From contig NC_060026.1 in NCBI RefSeq assembly GCF_021134715.1, positions 4,712,001 through 4,776,000 on the forward strand: DNA of 64,000 bases, read 5' to 3'. The position numbers and the translations under genes were made by a program. The DNA comes from Daphnia pulex (lineage: Eukaryota > Arthropoda > Branchiopoda > Diplostraca > Daphniidae). Of this stretch, positions 24,313-35,129 are shown piece by piece; position 1 is the first letter of the stretch; the number at the start of each line of letters is the position of its first letter. The notes under the pieces were generated by a model that saw only the letters and a list, made by a program, of their open reading frames with translations, was not told where the DNA came from and made no database searches.

Positions 24313-24563
24313 CTATGTTGAGAAACATAGTAAATACGTGCTCAAAACTAAAATGTTAACCCATAATAATACCATGATGACCAAATAACCTTTCCAATGA
24401 TTCAACAATCAACAATCGTAATACTTAAAGACATAAACTCAACGTTTTCTTAATTTAAGAGACGAAGAGACGACGATTGCTTTCACAAGGGTGGTTGGCG
24501 TATATTCAATTTTACATGGCAACTGCGCATATGAACATGGCAACGTTGTTAACCGTGTTTTTG

Positions 24564-24592
24564 GCGCGAAATATTTTTAGCGCGAAAAACTG
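24564..24592. promoter_or_regulatory. Two E2F-like sites
   Basis: TTTTGGCGCGAAAT and TTTTAGCGCGAAAA lie 10 bp apart, about 200 bp upstream of the small membrane-protein ORF. Both match the E2F/DP consensus (TTTSGCGC). Paired sites near a 5' end suggest cell-cycle-linked transcription; this is inferred from motif alone. Confidence 0.5.
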
Positions 24593-24712
24593 CAGAAATT
24601 GATTCTAATCAACTGTTTCGTGTTTCCACAATCTGCTCTATCAGAATCACTCGTAAGTTCAATTTTAAATATTTCAAGTTAATGTTTATCTAAATTTTGA
24701 ACATTTTAGACT

Positions 24713-24775
24713 ATGGCACCGATTCCCTTAACCACAACGATTGACGAAATTGAGGAAGCTATTTTCATGGTGTAA
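24713..24775 (+). CDS. 20-codon upstream ORF overlapping the next start
   Basis: ATG at 24713 opens MAPIPLTTTIDEIEEAIFMV and stops at TAA 24773-24775. The final A of this stop is the first base of the ATG of the following ORF (TAATG). It lies just after a TTTTAG acceptor-like sequence. Either a translated uORF with stop-start overlap, or the N-terminus of the same protein joined by an intron I cannot place. Confidence 0.4.
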   Translation: MAPIPLTTTIDEIEEAIFMV

Positions 24776-25017
24776 TGAAGCCCATTACCAGTGCGTTGTT
24801 GAAAGAGGATCTTGACGTTCACTGGACAGCATATGGGACTTTTTTCTTCTGCCTCGTTTGGATGGGGTCCAAATTTGGGCCCCCAATTATCTATTTCTGC
24901 ATGAGAAAGGCAAATGAGTGGCACAAGAAGAAGAAACCAGAGCATGGACAAAGTGTTTTGGAAGCGGCAGATCAGGTGGACAGCCAAAGCCAGTTAGCTG
25001 ATCAGATTGCAACATAA
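24775..25017 (+). CDS. Small single-pass membrane protein, unrecognised
   Basis: The 80-residue frame has a hydrophobic aromatic segment (TFFFCLVWMGSKFGPPIIYF, about residues 22-41), a basic stretch (KANEWHKKKKP) just after it, and an acidic/Gln-rich helical tail. This suggests one membrane span with a cytosolic coiled coil. A following coding-like stretch ending in TAA at 25143 (ILQSLDQKLDALIASKGKKE, after a TTTTATAG acceptor at about 25077) would extend the helix, but only a weak donor (GTTAGC near 24992) joins it in phase. No family recognised; convergent with the ebi relic. Confidence 0.45.
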   Translation: MKPITSALLKEDLDVHWTAYGTFFFCLVWMGSKFGPPIIYFCMRKANEWHKKKKPEHGQSVLEAADQVDSQSQLADQIAT

Positions 25018-25225
25018 GTTTTTCATTACAGTATTTCAACAATATGTGTTTTTAACATTTTCCTTTTTTTTTATAGCAAAATCCTGCAATCTTTGGACCA
25101 GAAATTGGATGCTCTAATTGCATCCAAAGGGAAAAAGGAGTAATATCAAGATTGAACATTCGTTTTGTATTACATTCAGTGGTTTACTATAAATAAAAAA
25201 AATTTCCACTCTTGTTTCTTTTCTT

Positions 25226-25920
25226 CTCTTTATTGGTTTTAAGCAGCTTCATTGCTGACGTACAGATAACAATAGACAACATTTCGGCAAAATGGACAGT
25301 TGTTTATTACAAGCAAGTAGTTTACGCCTTTGTTGCTCGGAACTTCAGTTCCACCCTTCTGAATGCAATGCCTAAGAACAAGTTGAGTTGGTGAAGACGA
25401 GTTGTCATTCATGTTCCAAATTCTGGCAGTACTATCGCCAGAGCCAGAAGCCAATAAATCAGTTGTTGGGTTCCAAGCGCAGATGAAAATTTCAGATTCA
25501 TGGCCACGAAGTACAGTTGATTTGCTGGCAGGTATCTCTACTCCTGTTTCCTCTTCCCGGCATTCATAGGGGTTGGCTAATAAGAAATAGTTGAAGGGAA
25601 AATAAGTAAGCAGTTCAGGGGATCAAAGAAAAGTATTGACTATCTTACGATAGGAATGCATGGGTTCATCTCCATTGGAATTTGGTGGTTCTGTCTTTAC
25701 CACTTGTGCTTTCTGATTGTTCTGTATTTGCTGTTGACGACTTGCAACATCAGGCATCACAGCATCAATGAGTGATAAGCTTTCCATGGGTTGTTCCGAA
25801 CCATCCTGAAAAACAAATACATAAAAGAGTAAAAATTTGGTGGTAGATAAATTTCATCATATTTAAATTGTCACACACATCTCCAACACTGATCTCAGCT
25901 GCTGTGAAATGGAAACCCTT
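25226..25920 (-). pseudogene. ebi: TBL1/ebi (F-box-like/WD40 corepressor) three-exon relic
   Basis: Exons 25879-25920 (KGFHFTAAEISVGD), 25649-25805 (SLSLIDAVMPDVASRQQQIQ) and 25326-25576 join in phase. They give the linker after the LisH/F-box-like region and the first WD40 repeat ([32 protein letters not shown]) of TBL1/TBL1XR1, a subunit of the SMRT/N-CoR corepressor complex. Six or so further WD repeats and the N-terminal LisH exons are absent. The frame instead runs to a stop just before an AATAAA (complement near 25222), so a short transcript could end there. A repeat-bounded insert begins 9 bp upstream of the first retained exon. Probably a truncated duplicate; an intact ebi must lie elsewhere. 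Confidence 0.7.
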
Positions 25921-25928
25921 CTGGGGCA

Positions 25929-27596
25929 CGTCAAGTGAAGAATCCGGATTCGGATTCGTTGGATTCGTCACTTGACGGTTTGGATTCAGAAAAGGGATTC
26001 AGGGTGCGTTCTGAAAAAAAAAAAAACTTTTACGCTGACAGGAGGTGGATACGGGACATCTTGCGGCGAGATTAATTACTTGCAAGATCAATGCTAATGA
26101 TTTCTTTCTAAAGTTGACAGTGACGACGAATTATATGCGGAATTATGTGAGATGTATTTTGCATGATTTTAACAGATTTTACTATCAGTAATTTTTTATT
26201 GACATTGAGTTAATCTATTTGACCCTTTGAAGACCAATCTTTAATAATTTAACTAAAATTTACATTTATTGCATTGGTAATTCTGTCTGTTCTATGTTGT
26301 ATGTTCAGAAATGATTCATTGGAACTGTTATTATTCAAAAGTTTATCAGAGAAAATATAATTTTATTTATCGTAAATCATTCCGGGTAGCCTAGTTATAT
26401 ATATTTAATCAACACATGAGTTCCGGTCGGGCCACGTAAAAAAGAAGAATATGATTTATGAACGACATCCCGCTTACACACGAAAAAGACGATCTTTCGT
26501 GTTATTAAATTGTAAAGTGTTTATTGAGAATAAGATAAACTGGTCGTCAAATTTGGTAACTCGGAGAAAGCTGGCCTTCTTTACCGAAAGGTGTTACAAA
26601 AGGGCATCGAACCCTTGGGGCCAAAGATCCATCTTTCTTTATTACCTACCTGGAAGATGAAGAAATCCTTGCAAAAAAACTTTCTCACAAAACAAAAAAA
26701 AAGTTACCACATTGCGCGGGGAATGAAATTTAAACCATTTCTTAAACCACTTTACAACTCACCTCAATCTATTCCTTGCTAAGTTGTAAATCTTCACTGT
26801 TTGTTATAACACCATAATCTGACTCATCTGCTGAAACGTATGGAGTATTTACTCCAGAGGGGCCTAGTGCATCTTGGAATATGTAGTTAACTTCTGTCCC
26901 TGTCAATGAAGTGTTCAATAACAACACATTGACTTAGACACTTAGTCGACTCAACCTGGCTGGGCTCGCAGGACTTGTGGTTTGGTGAAAGCTGTGGCAA
27001 TCTAAATGATCAACGACAACTTCTATTAACTTTGAAATTAGAAAGGAAGTGAAATTACATATGCTCTAGTACTTCATTACTTGTGTGGTTGTGGAATCGC
27101 TGAAAGTTTCCTCAACCATGAGTGCCCATCGCCAGGCCATTGAGTGGAATGTTCCTTCACAATGGAAAAAAAGATTTAAAAATGCATTTCTAAATAGGTG
27201 ACATAGGAATACCTTTCATTTGCTACAAATTTATCAATTCAAGCAAGGAAGACGCCTTCAGCGAAGGTCCAGCCAGCACTTGCAATATTAGCACAATAAA
27301 TTCCTGCATGAATCGGCAAAGCAATCAATGAAATCCATACTAAGTGAAACAAACAGTGAAATTTATACTACTGTACCCACCACGAAAGCGTCTAAATCTA
27401 AAGAAACACTATGACTCCAATTGACGTATAGCTCGATCAATTCGCCAACAAACAAGGAATACTTCGCTGTAGCGGCGGCTGCAGTGAGATTGCACGGATT
27501 TTTCAAATCCCTCTACCGGCAATCCGTAGGAACTAAATTTCCCGTGTTAGCTGTGTTAGGCTGTTAGCTTATGGGAGACGGATTCTTCACTTGACG
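25929..27596. mobile_element. Insert bounded by 17-bp inverted repeats
   Basis: CGTCAAGTGAAGAATCC at 25929-25945 has its exact reverse complement at 27580-27596; a further near copy (GGATTCGTCACTTGACG) lies at 25961-25977. The 1.67 kb between looks like an element that landed beside the TBL1 relic. Inside, several coding-like minus-strand stretches occur (about 26800-26930, 27090-27175, 27240-27310, 27380-27540), for example GTEVNYIFQDALGPSGVNTP ending in TAG near 26779. I could not chain them or name them. Confidence 0.45.
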
Positions 27597-27878
27597 TACA
27601 CGGGTGTACCCCTGGATGATGGTGACCATCCGGCAATGCTGAAGTAAACAACTGCAGACGACATCCAAATCAGATTGAACAATGAAGAATGAACATAAAG
27701 TTTTCAATATCAGAATATTTTGGAAGGTACGACCGTACGAGTCCGCTGTAAAAGAAGTAATGCTCTTACAAATTATTTTACTTGCAAGTTATTTATTATT
27801 TCTTCCTACAATTTCTGGTGAAAAATTTACATCAGTTACGTGTAGCAATAAAAAATAAGTCCAGCTTTGCAATCAATT

Positions 27879-29387
27879 ATGGATGTCTCAACTTGCAAGA
27901 CTGTTGAATTGCCAATCACAATTGATAAAAAAGATCTCATCAACAATTTGTGGGAGCTCATATTTATTTTGAAGCCCCAATGGGACCAATCTAATGTTAA
28001 ACACAAAGTAATGGCTATAGATCTGTATAGACAAAATATTATATAAATCATAAATTTTTAGATTTTCAGTGATGGAATAACAAATTCTTTAGTGGGAGTT
28101 TTTCAAATTAGTGACAAACATAATATGATACTTGTACGTGTGTTTGGAGAAAATACTGAAAAAATCATTGATCGGAATGCAGAGCTAAAAAATATGAAGG
28201 TATTCAATAAAAAAAACAGAGGTAATTTTTTAACTTATTAAATATTTGTTCCAAAAGATTCTTCATACATTGGGGTTTGGTCCAGCATTGTATGCATCTT
28301 TCTCCAATGGATTAGCTTATCAATACTTACCTGGTGAAATACTGACAGTCAAAACTTGTTTGAATGAAAAAATTTATCCAAAGGTTGCAGAAAAAATGGC
28401 TCAGTTCCATCTACAGTATGATAATGTGAAGGAACGATTGCCCACTGAGGAGAGAAATTCATTTGGTCAATCTATCCTGTGGACCAAATTAATGAATTTT
28501 ATTAAACTCTGTCCTGAAAAGTATGAAGTTCATCTCTCAGTAGAATCTAGAATGCTGCTACTTTTAGATTTGTTACAGGTATTGTTCAGGTGACACTTCA
28601 AAAGATAAACTGTTGGAAGAACTGAAGTGGTTAGAAGGAACACTTGTACACTTAAATAATCATTTGGTGTTTTGCCACAATGATTTGCTACTAGCCAACA
28701 TACTCTATGACAAAGATCAAAATGTCATTGCATTTATCGATTTTGAATATGCAGGTCCAAACTATCAGGCATATGATATTGCCAATCACTTCTGTGAGTT
28801 TTCAGGTATGTTTTGTTAGGTATGTAATTTGGAATAGTAATAGACAAATTTAAAAAAAATAAGAATTATAACTAGTAAAACTTCATTCATCAACTACGTG
28901 AAATTGGATATACGTGCAAGATTCTCGCGAGAGAAGAATACATAAAAATAATGTAGCTACACGAATTGCATATGTGTACGAAATGTAAATCTCGTATACC
29001 TTTTTTTAAGGTGTCGAAGATTTCAACACGTCTCGCTACCCAGATGAAGAATTTAGGAAAAACTGGGTGACTTGCTATTTGAAGACCTTTTGTGGAGGTC
29101 AAGATGTTGGGAATGAAACTGTGCAGCTGTTACTTCATCATATCGAACTGTTTACTCTTGCAAGCCATTTTTTCTGGGGAGTTTGGTCACTCATTCAAGC
29201 TGCTAATTCCTCTATTGATTTTGACTTTGAAAAGTATGGTTGAGTGGCTGCATTTTGTTAATAATGTGTGTGAAAAAACGATCAAGTTATCCATTTAATT
29301 ATCCATTTAAATTGTTACAGGTATTCTTCTTTGCGTCTCAATGAATATTTTAAGAAGAAAATTTTCCTTCGTGAAAACCAAGAATGA
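27879..29387 (+). CDS. ETNK: Ethanolamine kinase
   Basis: Six exons chain in frame: 27879-28007, 28062-28199, 28258-28520, 28579-28805, 29011-29233 and 29321-29387, giving 348 aa. It phosphorylates ethanolamine, the first step of the CDP-ethanolamine route to phosphatidylethanolamine, in the cytosol. N-terminal half: SDGITNSLVGVFQISD and the ATP-lobe VRVFGENTEKIIDRNAE; QYLPGE follows. The phosphotransferase motif is HNDLLLANILYD and the metal-binding motif is IDFEYAG, both intact; the C-terminal FFWGVWSLIQA segment fits the family. The intron at 28521-28578 is only 58 bp and must be removed or a TGA appears. AATAAA lies at 29566. Ethanolamine is favoured over choline by overall resemblance, not by a decisive residue. 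Confidence 0.92.
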
Positions 29388-29885
29388 GTCAATGAGAACC
29401 GGTAAAAAAAAATAGCTCAGTCAAAAATACCCTATTTTCTTTGCGATTTAATTTTTGAATTATTTTTAGGTAGTGCAGTGTGTGATGGAAAACTCATTCT
29501 TTTACGGGAACCCTGATTAAACTTATTCACACTACTTCAGGATCCATTCCACACACATTTCTCTTAATAAACACTCGGAAGGACGATTTATCAACATCGT
29601 GGTTGTTTTTGTCAACAATGAATTTTCTTTTTTTTTATTTTTAAGTGCACTTTTTCCAATAGTTGATATACCTATTTTCTCATTAAATATTACCAATTTG
29701 TTATTTCATCCAGTTTCTTACACATAAGTGACAACTAAAACTGCCGATTGTCGAATTTTCTCTTTGAACTTATTGATCTGATTCTTGCCATAATACTTTT
29801 ATAGGAAATTCAAAAAATTATAAGCCAAAATGTTATTGCGATTTGACCCTATCCCAAAAAAATAAACGTAGTTTTCGTGGGGCAA

Positions 29886-30047
29886 TATAGGGCTCTTCGG
29901 GATCTGTTTTATTTAGCCGATTTATCTGGCAACGCAGCATGGCTCTAGACTTATTTCGAACAATAATGTAAAGTCAAAAATTTTTGCTTCTGAATCCAAA
30001 CAGCAAGGCTCTACTGTTTTGACTAAAGTGTTTCTTGTGTGTTGAAA
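29886..30047 (+). repeat. Left terminal inverted repeat, 162 bp
   Basis: Pairs with 31602-31763 (reverse complement). Differences are few, for example TTTAGCCG against TTTACCCG and GTAAAGTC against GTAATGTC. The THAP start codon lies 24 bp inside its inner edge. Confidence 0.92.
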
Positions 30048-30070
30048 TTTTCTTTCGATTGTTAACTGAA

Positions 30071-30976
30071 ATGAGAATTTGTAATGTTGCTAAGTGTGGA
30101 CGTAAGATCAGTGATGGTGTCAAATTGTATTCTTTGCCAGAAAACAGTGTTCGTCGTCAGCTTTGGCTTGACAAGATTAAGATTAAACGTAGAAAAGCTA
30201 ATCGTCATACCAAAATCAATAAAATCTGGATATGCTCAAAGCATTTCTATTGAGGTATAATTCTATCAAGCTAGTTATTGCTATTTATTGCTAATACATA
30301 CTCTGTTGTGCTATATTAGGGAAACCTGCAAAAGATATCTACCCGAGGCATCCAGATTTTGTGCCATCATTGTTGTTAGGGGATGAGCCACTAGAATTAA
30401 TAGACTCACCTCTACTTTCTGAAATTCAGGATCATTCTTTGCCGATTGGTAATATTCAAACTACAAATTTACAAGTGTTTGTCAATGTAAAGCATTTCAT
30501 TTTCAACTATTAGATGAGCTTGATCAACACAGCATTCCAAGTAATTGCGAAGAGAGTTTACACACAACCATAGAATGTGAACTTCCCAGCAATGAGAACC
30601 CATCGGAGACTACATTACATGTAGATTCATTATGCCATGAAAATACTTCACAGAGTGGTAAAGTAATTACATTTTTGTTTATTTCTTATTGCTTGCCTAA
30701 TGCTTTTTTCCAATTTTAATAGCATTACTACAAGGAAACGAGATTGACTGTAGGCCTATACCAATTCCTGCTGTGGAGTGCTTAACAACATCACAAGTTA
30801 GCAATTCAACAACTAACCTGGACGATAATCTCGAAGGAGACTTATAGCGTCTACGATTAATCGAGCAAGTGTCTCAGTTAACGAAGCAAGTTGTATTGCT
30901 TCAGTTTAAGTTAGATTGTAGAAGCATTATCAAACTGAATAATGAATATTACAAAAAACTGAATATTACAAATTGA
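30071..30976 (+). pseudogene. THAP-domain protein with two nonsense codons
   Basis: Exons 30071-30254, 30320-30448, 30514-30657 and 30723-30976 chain in frame. Residues 1-60 form a THAP zinc finger: Cys-x4-Cys (CNVAKC), the conserved SLPENSVRRQLWLDKIKI region, and W-x-Cys-x2-His (WICSKHF). The next exon continues as expected (GKPAKDIYPRHPDFVPSLLL). A TGA at 30251-30253, four bases before the first donor, and a TAG at 30845-30847 interrupt the frame. The C-terminus is a predicted coiled coil (LIEQVSQLTKQVVLLQFKLD). THAP fingers bind DNA and are carried by P-, Kolobok- and related transposons. This copy cannot give a full protein without readthrough. Confidence 0.8.
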
Positions 30977-31069
30977 AAAGGACGATGACGTTTGCCAGTT
31001 TTATACTGTATTCCCTCATGAATTTCAACTGAATATACACTGACGATTAAAAGACATCCAATGTTGTTA

Positions 31070-31576
31070 TTAAGTATTAACCCCTACAGCACAGGTACAA
31101 TGAGCGTATATTACACAGCCATCAACACCTATTACAGCCCATGGTGAGTGAGGAGTTTCGCTGATAGCTTGAGATGGAGTTACCTAATTGTGAATTAGAA
31201 CAGAAAATATAATTCATGTCAATAATAAACAACTTTGAGGGGTTACCTTAGCTTTAACTAAAACCACTCCAGATGACAAACACATTGCCATAAATTGTTT
31301 CAGCCAGCCATCGTTCACTGCTTGTTTTGACTCAGCTTTGAGACCTTTGAAGGCTCTCTTTGTTTTCTCCACATCTATAATACTTCTGGAGAAAACTAAG
31401 TAGGCGAATATATCCCCATGATCTATTTTGGGAATAATTGTGCAACACTGAAGTCCTTGTTTCCACAAATCTTTAGATAAACTGTAAGGGCAATCACACT
31501 GAAGAATATCCAATTTATCAAGGTATTTTTCTTTGGCTTCTACTGAAAGCCCACTAACATAATTCGATAAAGACAT
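31070..31576 (-). pseudogene. SWIM-zinc-finger (YqaJ-exonuclease-type) protein, N-terminal fragment
   Basis: Two exons, 31247-31576 and 31070-31183, join in phase 0 (GTAACC donor, AATTAG acceptor) to give 147 aa. The tail WAVIGVDGCVIYAHCTCAVG is the first half of a SWIM zinc finger (Cys-x-Cys); the Cys-x-His half and the downstream YqaJ-like nuclease seen in related repetitive proteins are missing because TAA follows at once. It begins 25 bp inside the right TIR and faces the THAP gene. The family assignment rests on the SWIM half-motif and the N-terminal pattern; moderately sure. Confidence 0.6.
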
Positions 31577-31601
31577 AATATTTCAAAACATGAAACACAT
31601 T

Positions 31602-31763
31602 TTTCAACACACAAGAAACACTTTAGTCAAAACAGTAGAGCCTTGCTGTTTGGATTCAGAAGCAAAAATTTTTGACATTACATTATTGTTCGAAATAAGT
31701 CTAGAGCCATGCTGCGTTGCCAGATAAATCGGGTAAATAAAACAGATCCCGAAGAGCCCTATA
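31602..31763 (-). repeat. Right terminal inverted repeat, 162 bp
   Basis: Reverse complement of 29886-30047. The ATG of the SWIM fragment lies just inside it at 31576. Confidence 0.92.
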
Positions 31764-32473
31764 CCTTTAAACTAAAAGAAATTGGTTTCTCGCTGCAACT
31801 TTAATTCCATTAGATATTGGTGGGCGCATTTTTTCAACAAACTTTGTTTCTACCTAATTATAAAGGTCATTTTCAATTTGAAATTAGTTATTGTACGATG
31901 TCTAAAACATGGAAATGAAAGGTGTTACATAGCTAACTCAATTTTTTGGAGCGCCACGCTAATGAACTTTTCCCGTACGGTTTTTCGTGCGTTCTCTTAC
32001 TACTTTTGGTAGTACTGTAAAAAAGATAGGATATTTTTTATTTCTTTTGCCTTTATGCTTAATGCTTCAGTCCCATTTTTAATATTCTCAATTTTCTAAT
32101 ATACATTCGCAAAACAAGCTTTAAAATTTTTGCTCTGATAGCATAGTTAATTTTATTTGAATACCGTTAATAAGGGGTGGGCCGGTGGGCTTATTCTTAT
32201 TGGCTATGCACTAAATTCTGCACCCAATAGCGGCAAAGAGCAAGGAATTTTAAGCTACGGCAACGGCTTATTCTATTACTCGATACATAAGTAAGTGACC
32301 GATAAATTGTAAATCGATTAAACAATCGTACCGTTCCATTTATTATTGACCAACTTTGGCTTCTTCTAGTTTATATTCTAGCACAATTTCAGGATACCTT
32401 TATTTCATTCAGTTACAGTTTATAACTGCTGAATCAAGAATAATATTAAGAGAAGACTTTTATTAAGTTCACA

Positions 32474-33964
32474 ATGCGTTTCAAGTTTGGTAATTTTGGT
32501 CGTTTGAGAAGTGCTGGAAGTCTTTATGAAGAGAAACGTTGGCGTTGTTGTCTTTGTTGTCATGTGAGAACTGGTACCATTTTTTTAGGCGTGTGGCATC
32601 TAGTAAGTAGATTTTTCCAAGAAATTGTATTTTATTTATTGTTATGCCATAAAAAAAATGTAAATAATTTTTTCTTAGGCTTTGCATATGCTGTCACTGG
32701 CTGCTATTGCTGTCCTAGTGTTGCACCCACAAACTATTAACCAAAAATCTGGTCCCCGTAATGGAAATGGAATATCATTTGCTGAAAATGACATTGACCA
32801 GGACCTACTTGCCATCCTCCCAACACCGCTGAGTGCTGAAATTCATGAAGAACCTCAAGCACTTCCATTATCAGAAACAATAACAGGATCTGTTCAGAAT
32901 GCCAAGCCAAATACTGATTCATCTTCCAAACTTTTGTATGGATCTTTTGTTTATAAAGACTGGTTTGGTGAGCATCCACCTCCAGATCGTCATGTCACCT
33001 ACCGTAATTTTTAATCATTCTTCCAAAAAATTTATTGTAGAAGTAATCAAAATTTTTTTATACAGAGGATCTGAACATTAGTATTGGTGTCAACTTCTGC
33101 ACTTTAGGAATCACACTTCTTATGATTTATGGAGCTGTACGAGGAAAATCAATGTAAATAATTTTATTTTATTAGGCACAAAACCAAAGCTCTTATATAA
33201 ATATTTTGAAATACCCATTTTTAGTTACATCATGCCATTTTTTTGCCTCCAGGCATTTGAATTTTTTGTGACTAGGTAAGATGTGTGGATCAATAAGTAC
33301 CATAAAACTTTTATTTATAAAAATGTTATTGGCTACTAGTTTGTCAGTAATTGGGTACTTGTCATATGTACCAGACATCAGGCAAGTTTTGATTAAAAGT
33401 CCAAATATCCCATTGAGAAATGAATTACTTGCAATGGATCCACAGGTAATACAGAATTTTTCAAAGTTGCATTTATTTGCAGCATTGCATGATGTAATTT
33501 AACTAACTTTGTTATTGTATCATTAGTGTCTCTCTCTCTTGATTTTGGCGGGAATTTTGTTGATGCTTATGGCCAAAGCCTATTTCATCAGCATTGTTTG
33601 GAGTTGCTACAAGTTCCTTACTATGAGGGCTGAAGGTAATAGAGATCTAAGATTATATAAAGAACATCAAGATGCACATCAAAAGATTAAATTCTCATTT
33701 TCAGCCGTCCTTGAACGTGACAACTGTATATCTGGTATTGTCGATGGACAAAATCTGCTTGAAATACCTTCCTCGATGTGCTCACCTGGTTCAGATTTGC
33801 CAGACTATGCCACTGCTATGACCGATCCTCGTTTCGCAAAAAAACCCATTTATCCAGTTCCTCCTCCACCTTATGCCGCCGTAGTTGATGTTGCATCCGA
33901 GTCCGAGGCGTCTGAATCTGAGGCTGTTAACGTTGCTCTTTCTCCGGAGTCCCCCAAACCCTAA
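32474..33964 (+). CDS. LAPTM4: Lysosome-associated transmembrane protein (LAPTM4-like)
   Basis: Seven exons chain in frame: 32474-32602, 32679-32967, 33066-33153, 33225-33275, 33340-33445, 33527-33635 and 33705-33964, giving 343 aa. It is a multi-span late-endosome/lysosome membrane protein of the mammalian LAPTM4A/B type. Visible marks: the CCLCCHVRTGTIFLGVWHL start of the first span, then spans at LHMLSLAAIAVLVLH, SIGVNFCTLGITLLMIYGAV, IMPFFCLQAFEFF and ILAGILLMLMAKAYFISIVW, and a cytosolic tail with the PPPPYA motif that recruits Nedd4-type ubiquitin ligases for lysosomal sorting. The luminal loop after span 1 is about 90 residues, longer than in mammals, and the tail is Ser/Glu-rich. AATAAA at 34288. 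CCAAT-like sequences lie near 32200-32240. Confidence 0.92.
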
Positions 33965-34618
33965 GGTGATTCTTAGTCAATGGCAATTACGAACTTCTAA
34001 AAACGTTGTTAAAGTTCGGATCGAGAAATCAACAAGCATAGTGCTACCAAGAGTTCACTTCTTATAATATTACTTTTTTTTTAACACGCTTCGGTTAATG
34101 AGAATTAGGCTGCAACCGTAGTTTTTGTTTAGAAACGCTGAATTTCTTTCGTCTCTTCTGATGTATTCTACCCCTTTGATAAAGTCCCGGTATTTAAAAA
34201 AACGGGTGGCACCTACATCACATATTACCAGAAGATGCTAGAAATGTGTATAAATAACCTCTTTCGATTGACGTACTATACCTTTCCAATAAACTTAATA
34301 TGGCTGTAATATCCTCTTTAAAAATTGCACCGTTAAATATTTCTTAAAATGATTATTATTTTTTACATAATTCCTTAATTATTTCATGGGCACTTTATTT
34401 ATTTTAATGCTGCATACGTGAATTCTGGAATAGTGTTTTCAGCTTCGTCGATGTATTGTTAATTTATTTATTACCGTTAGTTTTTCTTTGAATTAGGGTG
34501 TAGTACCAAAAATTCTTTTTTCAATTCTTGTTATCCAAATACCGTTAAATATTAGGCAAGTGCTGATGTGTAGTTGGTGTCTGTAAAAACAGTTAGATCT
34601 ACTTGATAACGGAAAGGA

Positions 34619-35046
34619 ATGGCGAAATACCAATTACACCAAGTTGTTGACTTGGTTGACTCGAATCTCCAATTTGTCAATTTTTCAATTGCGAAAATTA
34701 TTCCATTTGTTCGAATTCCCTGTTTCGATTTTAATAGGTCAATCTCTATATGCTAACTTGGCTATCCAAGATCAAAGAAATGAAATTGGTTGTTTGAAGC
34801 GTAGAATCCCAAGAATATTTTAGTTGCAACTTTTTTGCATTTCTGTTATGGGTTGTTGTTTTTATTAAATGTATTCACGATACTCATCAATTTCATAGAC
34901 AAGATCTCTTGACAAATACAGTACATGAGTTAGATCCTCATTCACAGCAAAAACGAAATCAAGTTAACCGACTGTACACAAAAATGGGTTTTATAAATGG
35001 TAAACGTTCAAATTACCTGGATCATATTGATATTGCGTATGCTTAA
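34619..35046 (+). CDS. Possible short unassigned gene or exon pair
   Basis: An ATG at 34619 opens MAKYQLHQVVDLVDSNLQFV, and a coding-like stretch at 34899-35046 after a CATAG acceptor gives QDLLTNTVHELDPHSQQKRN...LYTKMGFINGK and ends in TAA; GTAAAC at 35000 could be a donor. The two parts are not firmly joined and I do not recognise the family. It lies between the 3' ends of LAPTM4 and the protease gene. Confidence 0.3.
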
Positions 35047-35129
35047 TACTATTTAAGGCCAAGGTGTGTTAGGATACTCCATGCACTTGTATCGAAATAA
35101 GCTGCTCAGTTTCAGTGTTTTGTTAGATT

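Larger units (their letters stand above)
29886..31763. mobile_element. DNA transposon with 162-bp TIRs carrying THAP and SWIM genes
   Basis: The 162-bp ends (29886-30047 and 31602-31763) are inverted copies with only a few mismatches, starting TATAGGGCTCTTCGGGATC. Between them are two convergent genes, each beginning just inside a terminal repeat: THAP (+) and a SWIM-type zinc-finger fragment (-), whose ends are 94 bp apart. The TIRs presumably supply both promoters. No transposase catalytic domain is present, so this copy is non-autonomous and probably internally deleted. The target-site duplication is not certain. Confidence 0.85.

Noticed and set aside
28521-28600. Frameshift in ethanolamine kinase
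   Set aside because: A 58-bp GT-AG intron (GTATGA...GTTACAG) restores the frame exactly, so the gene is intact.
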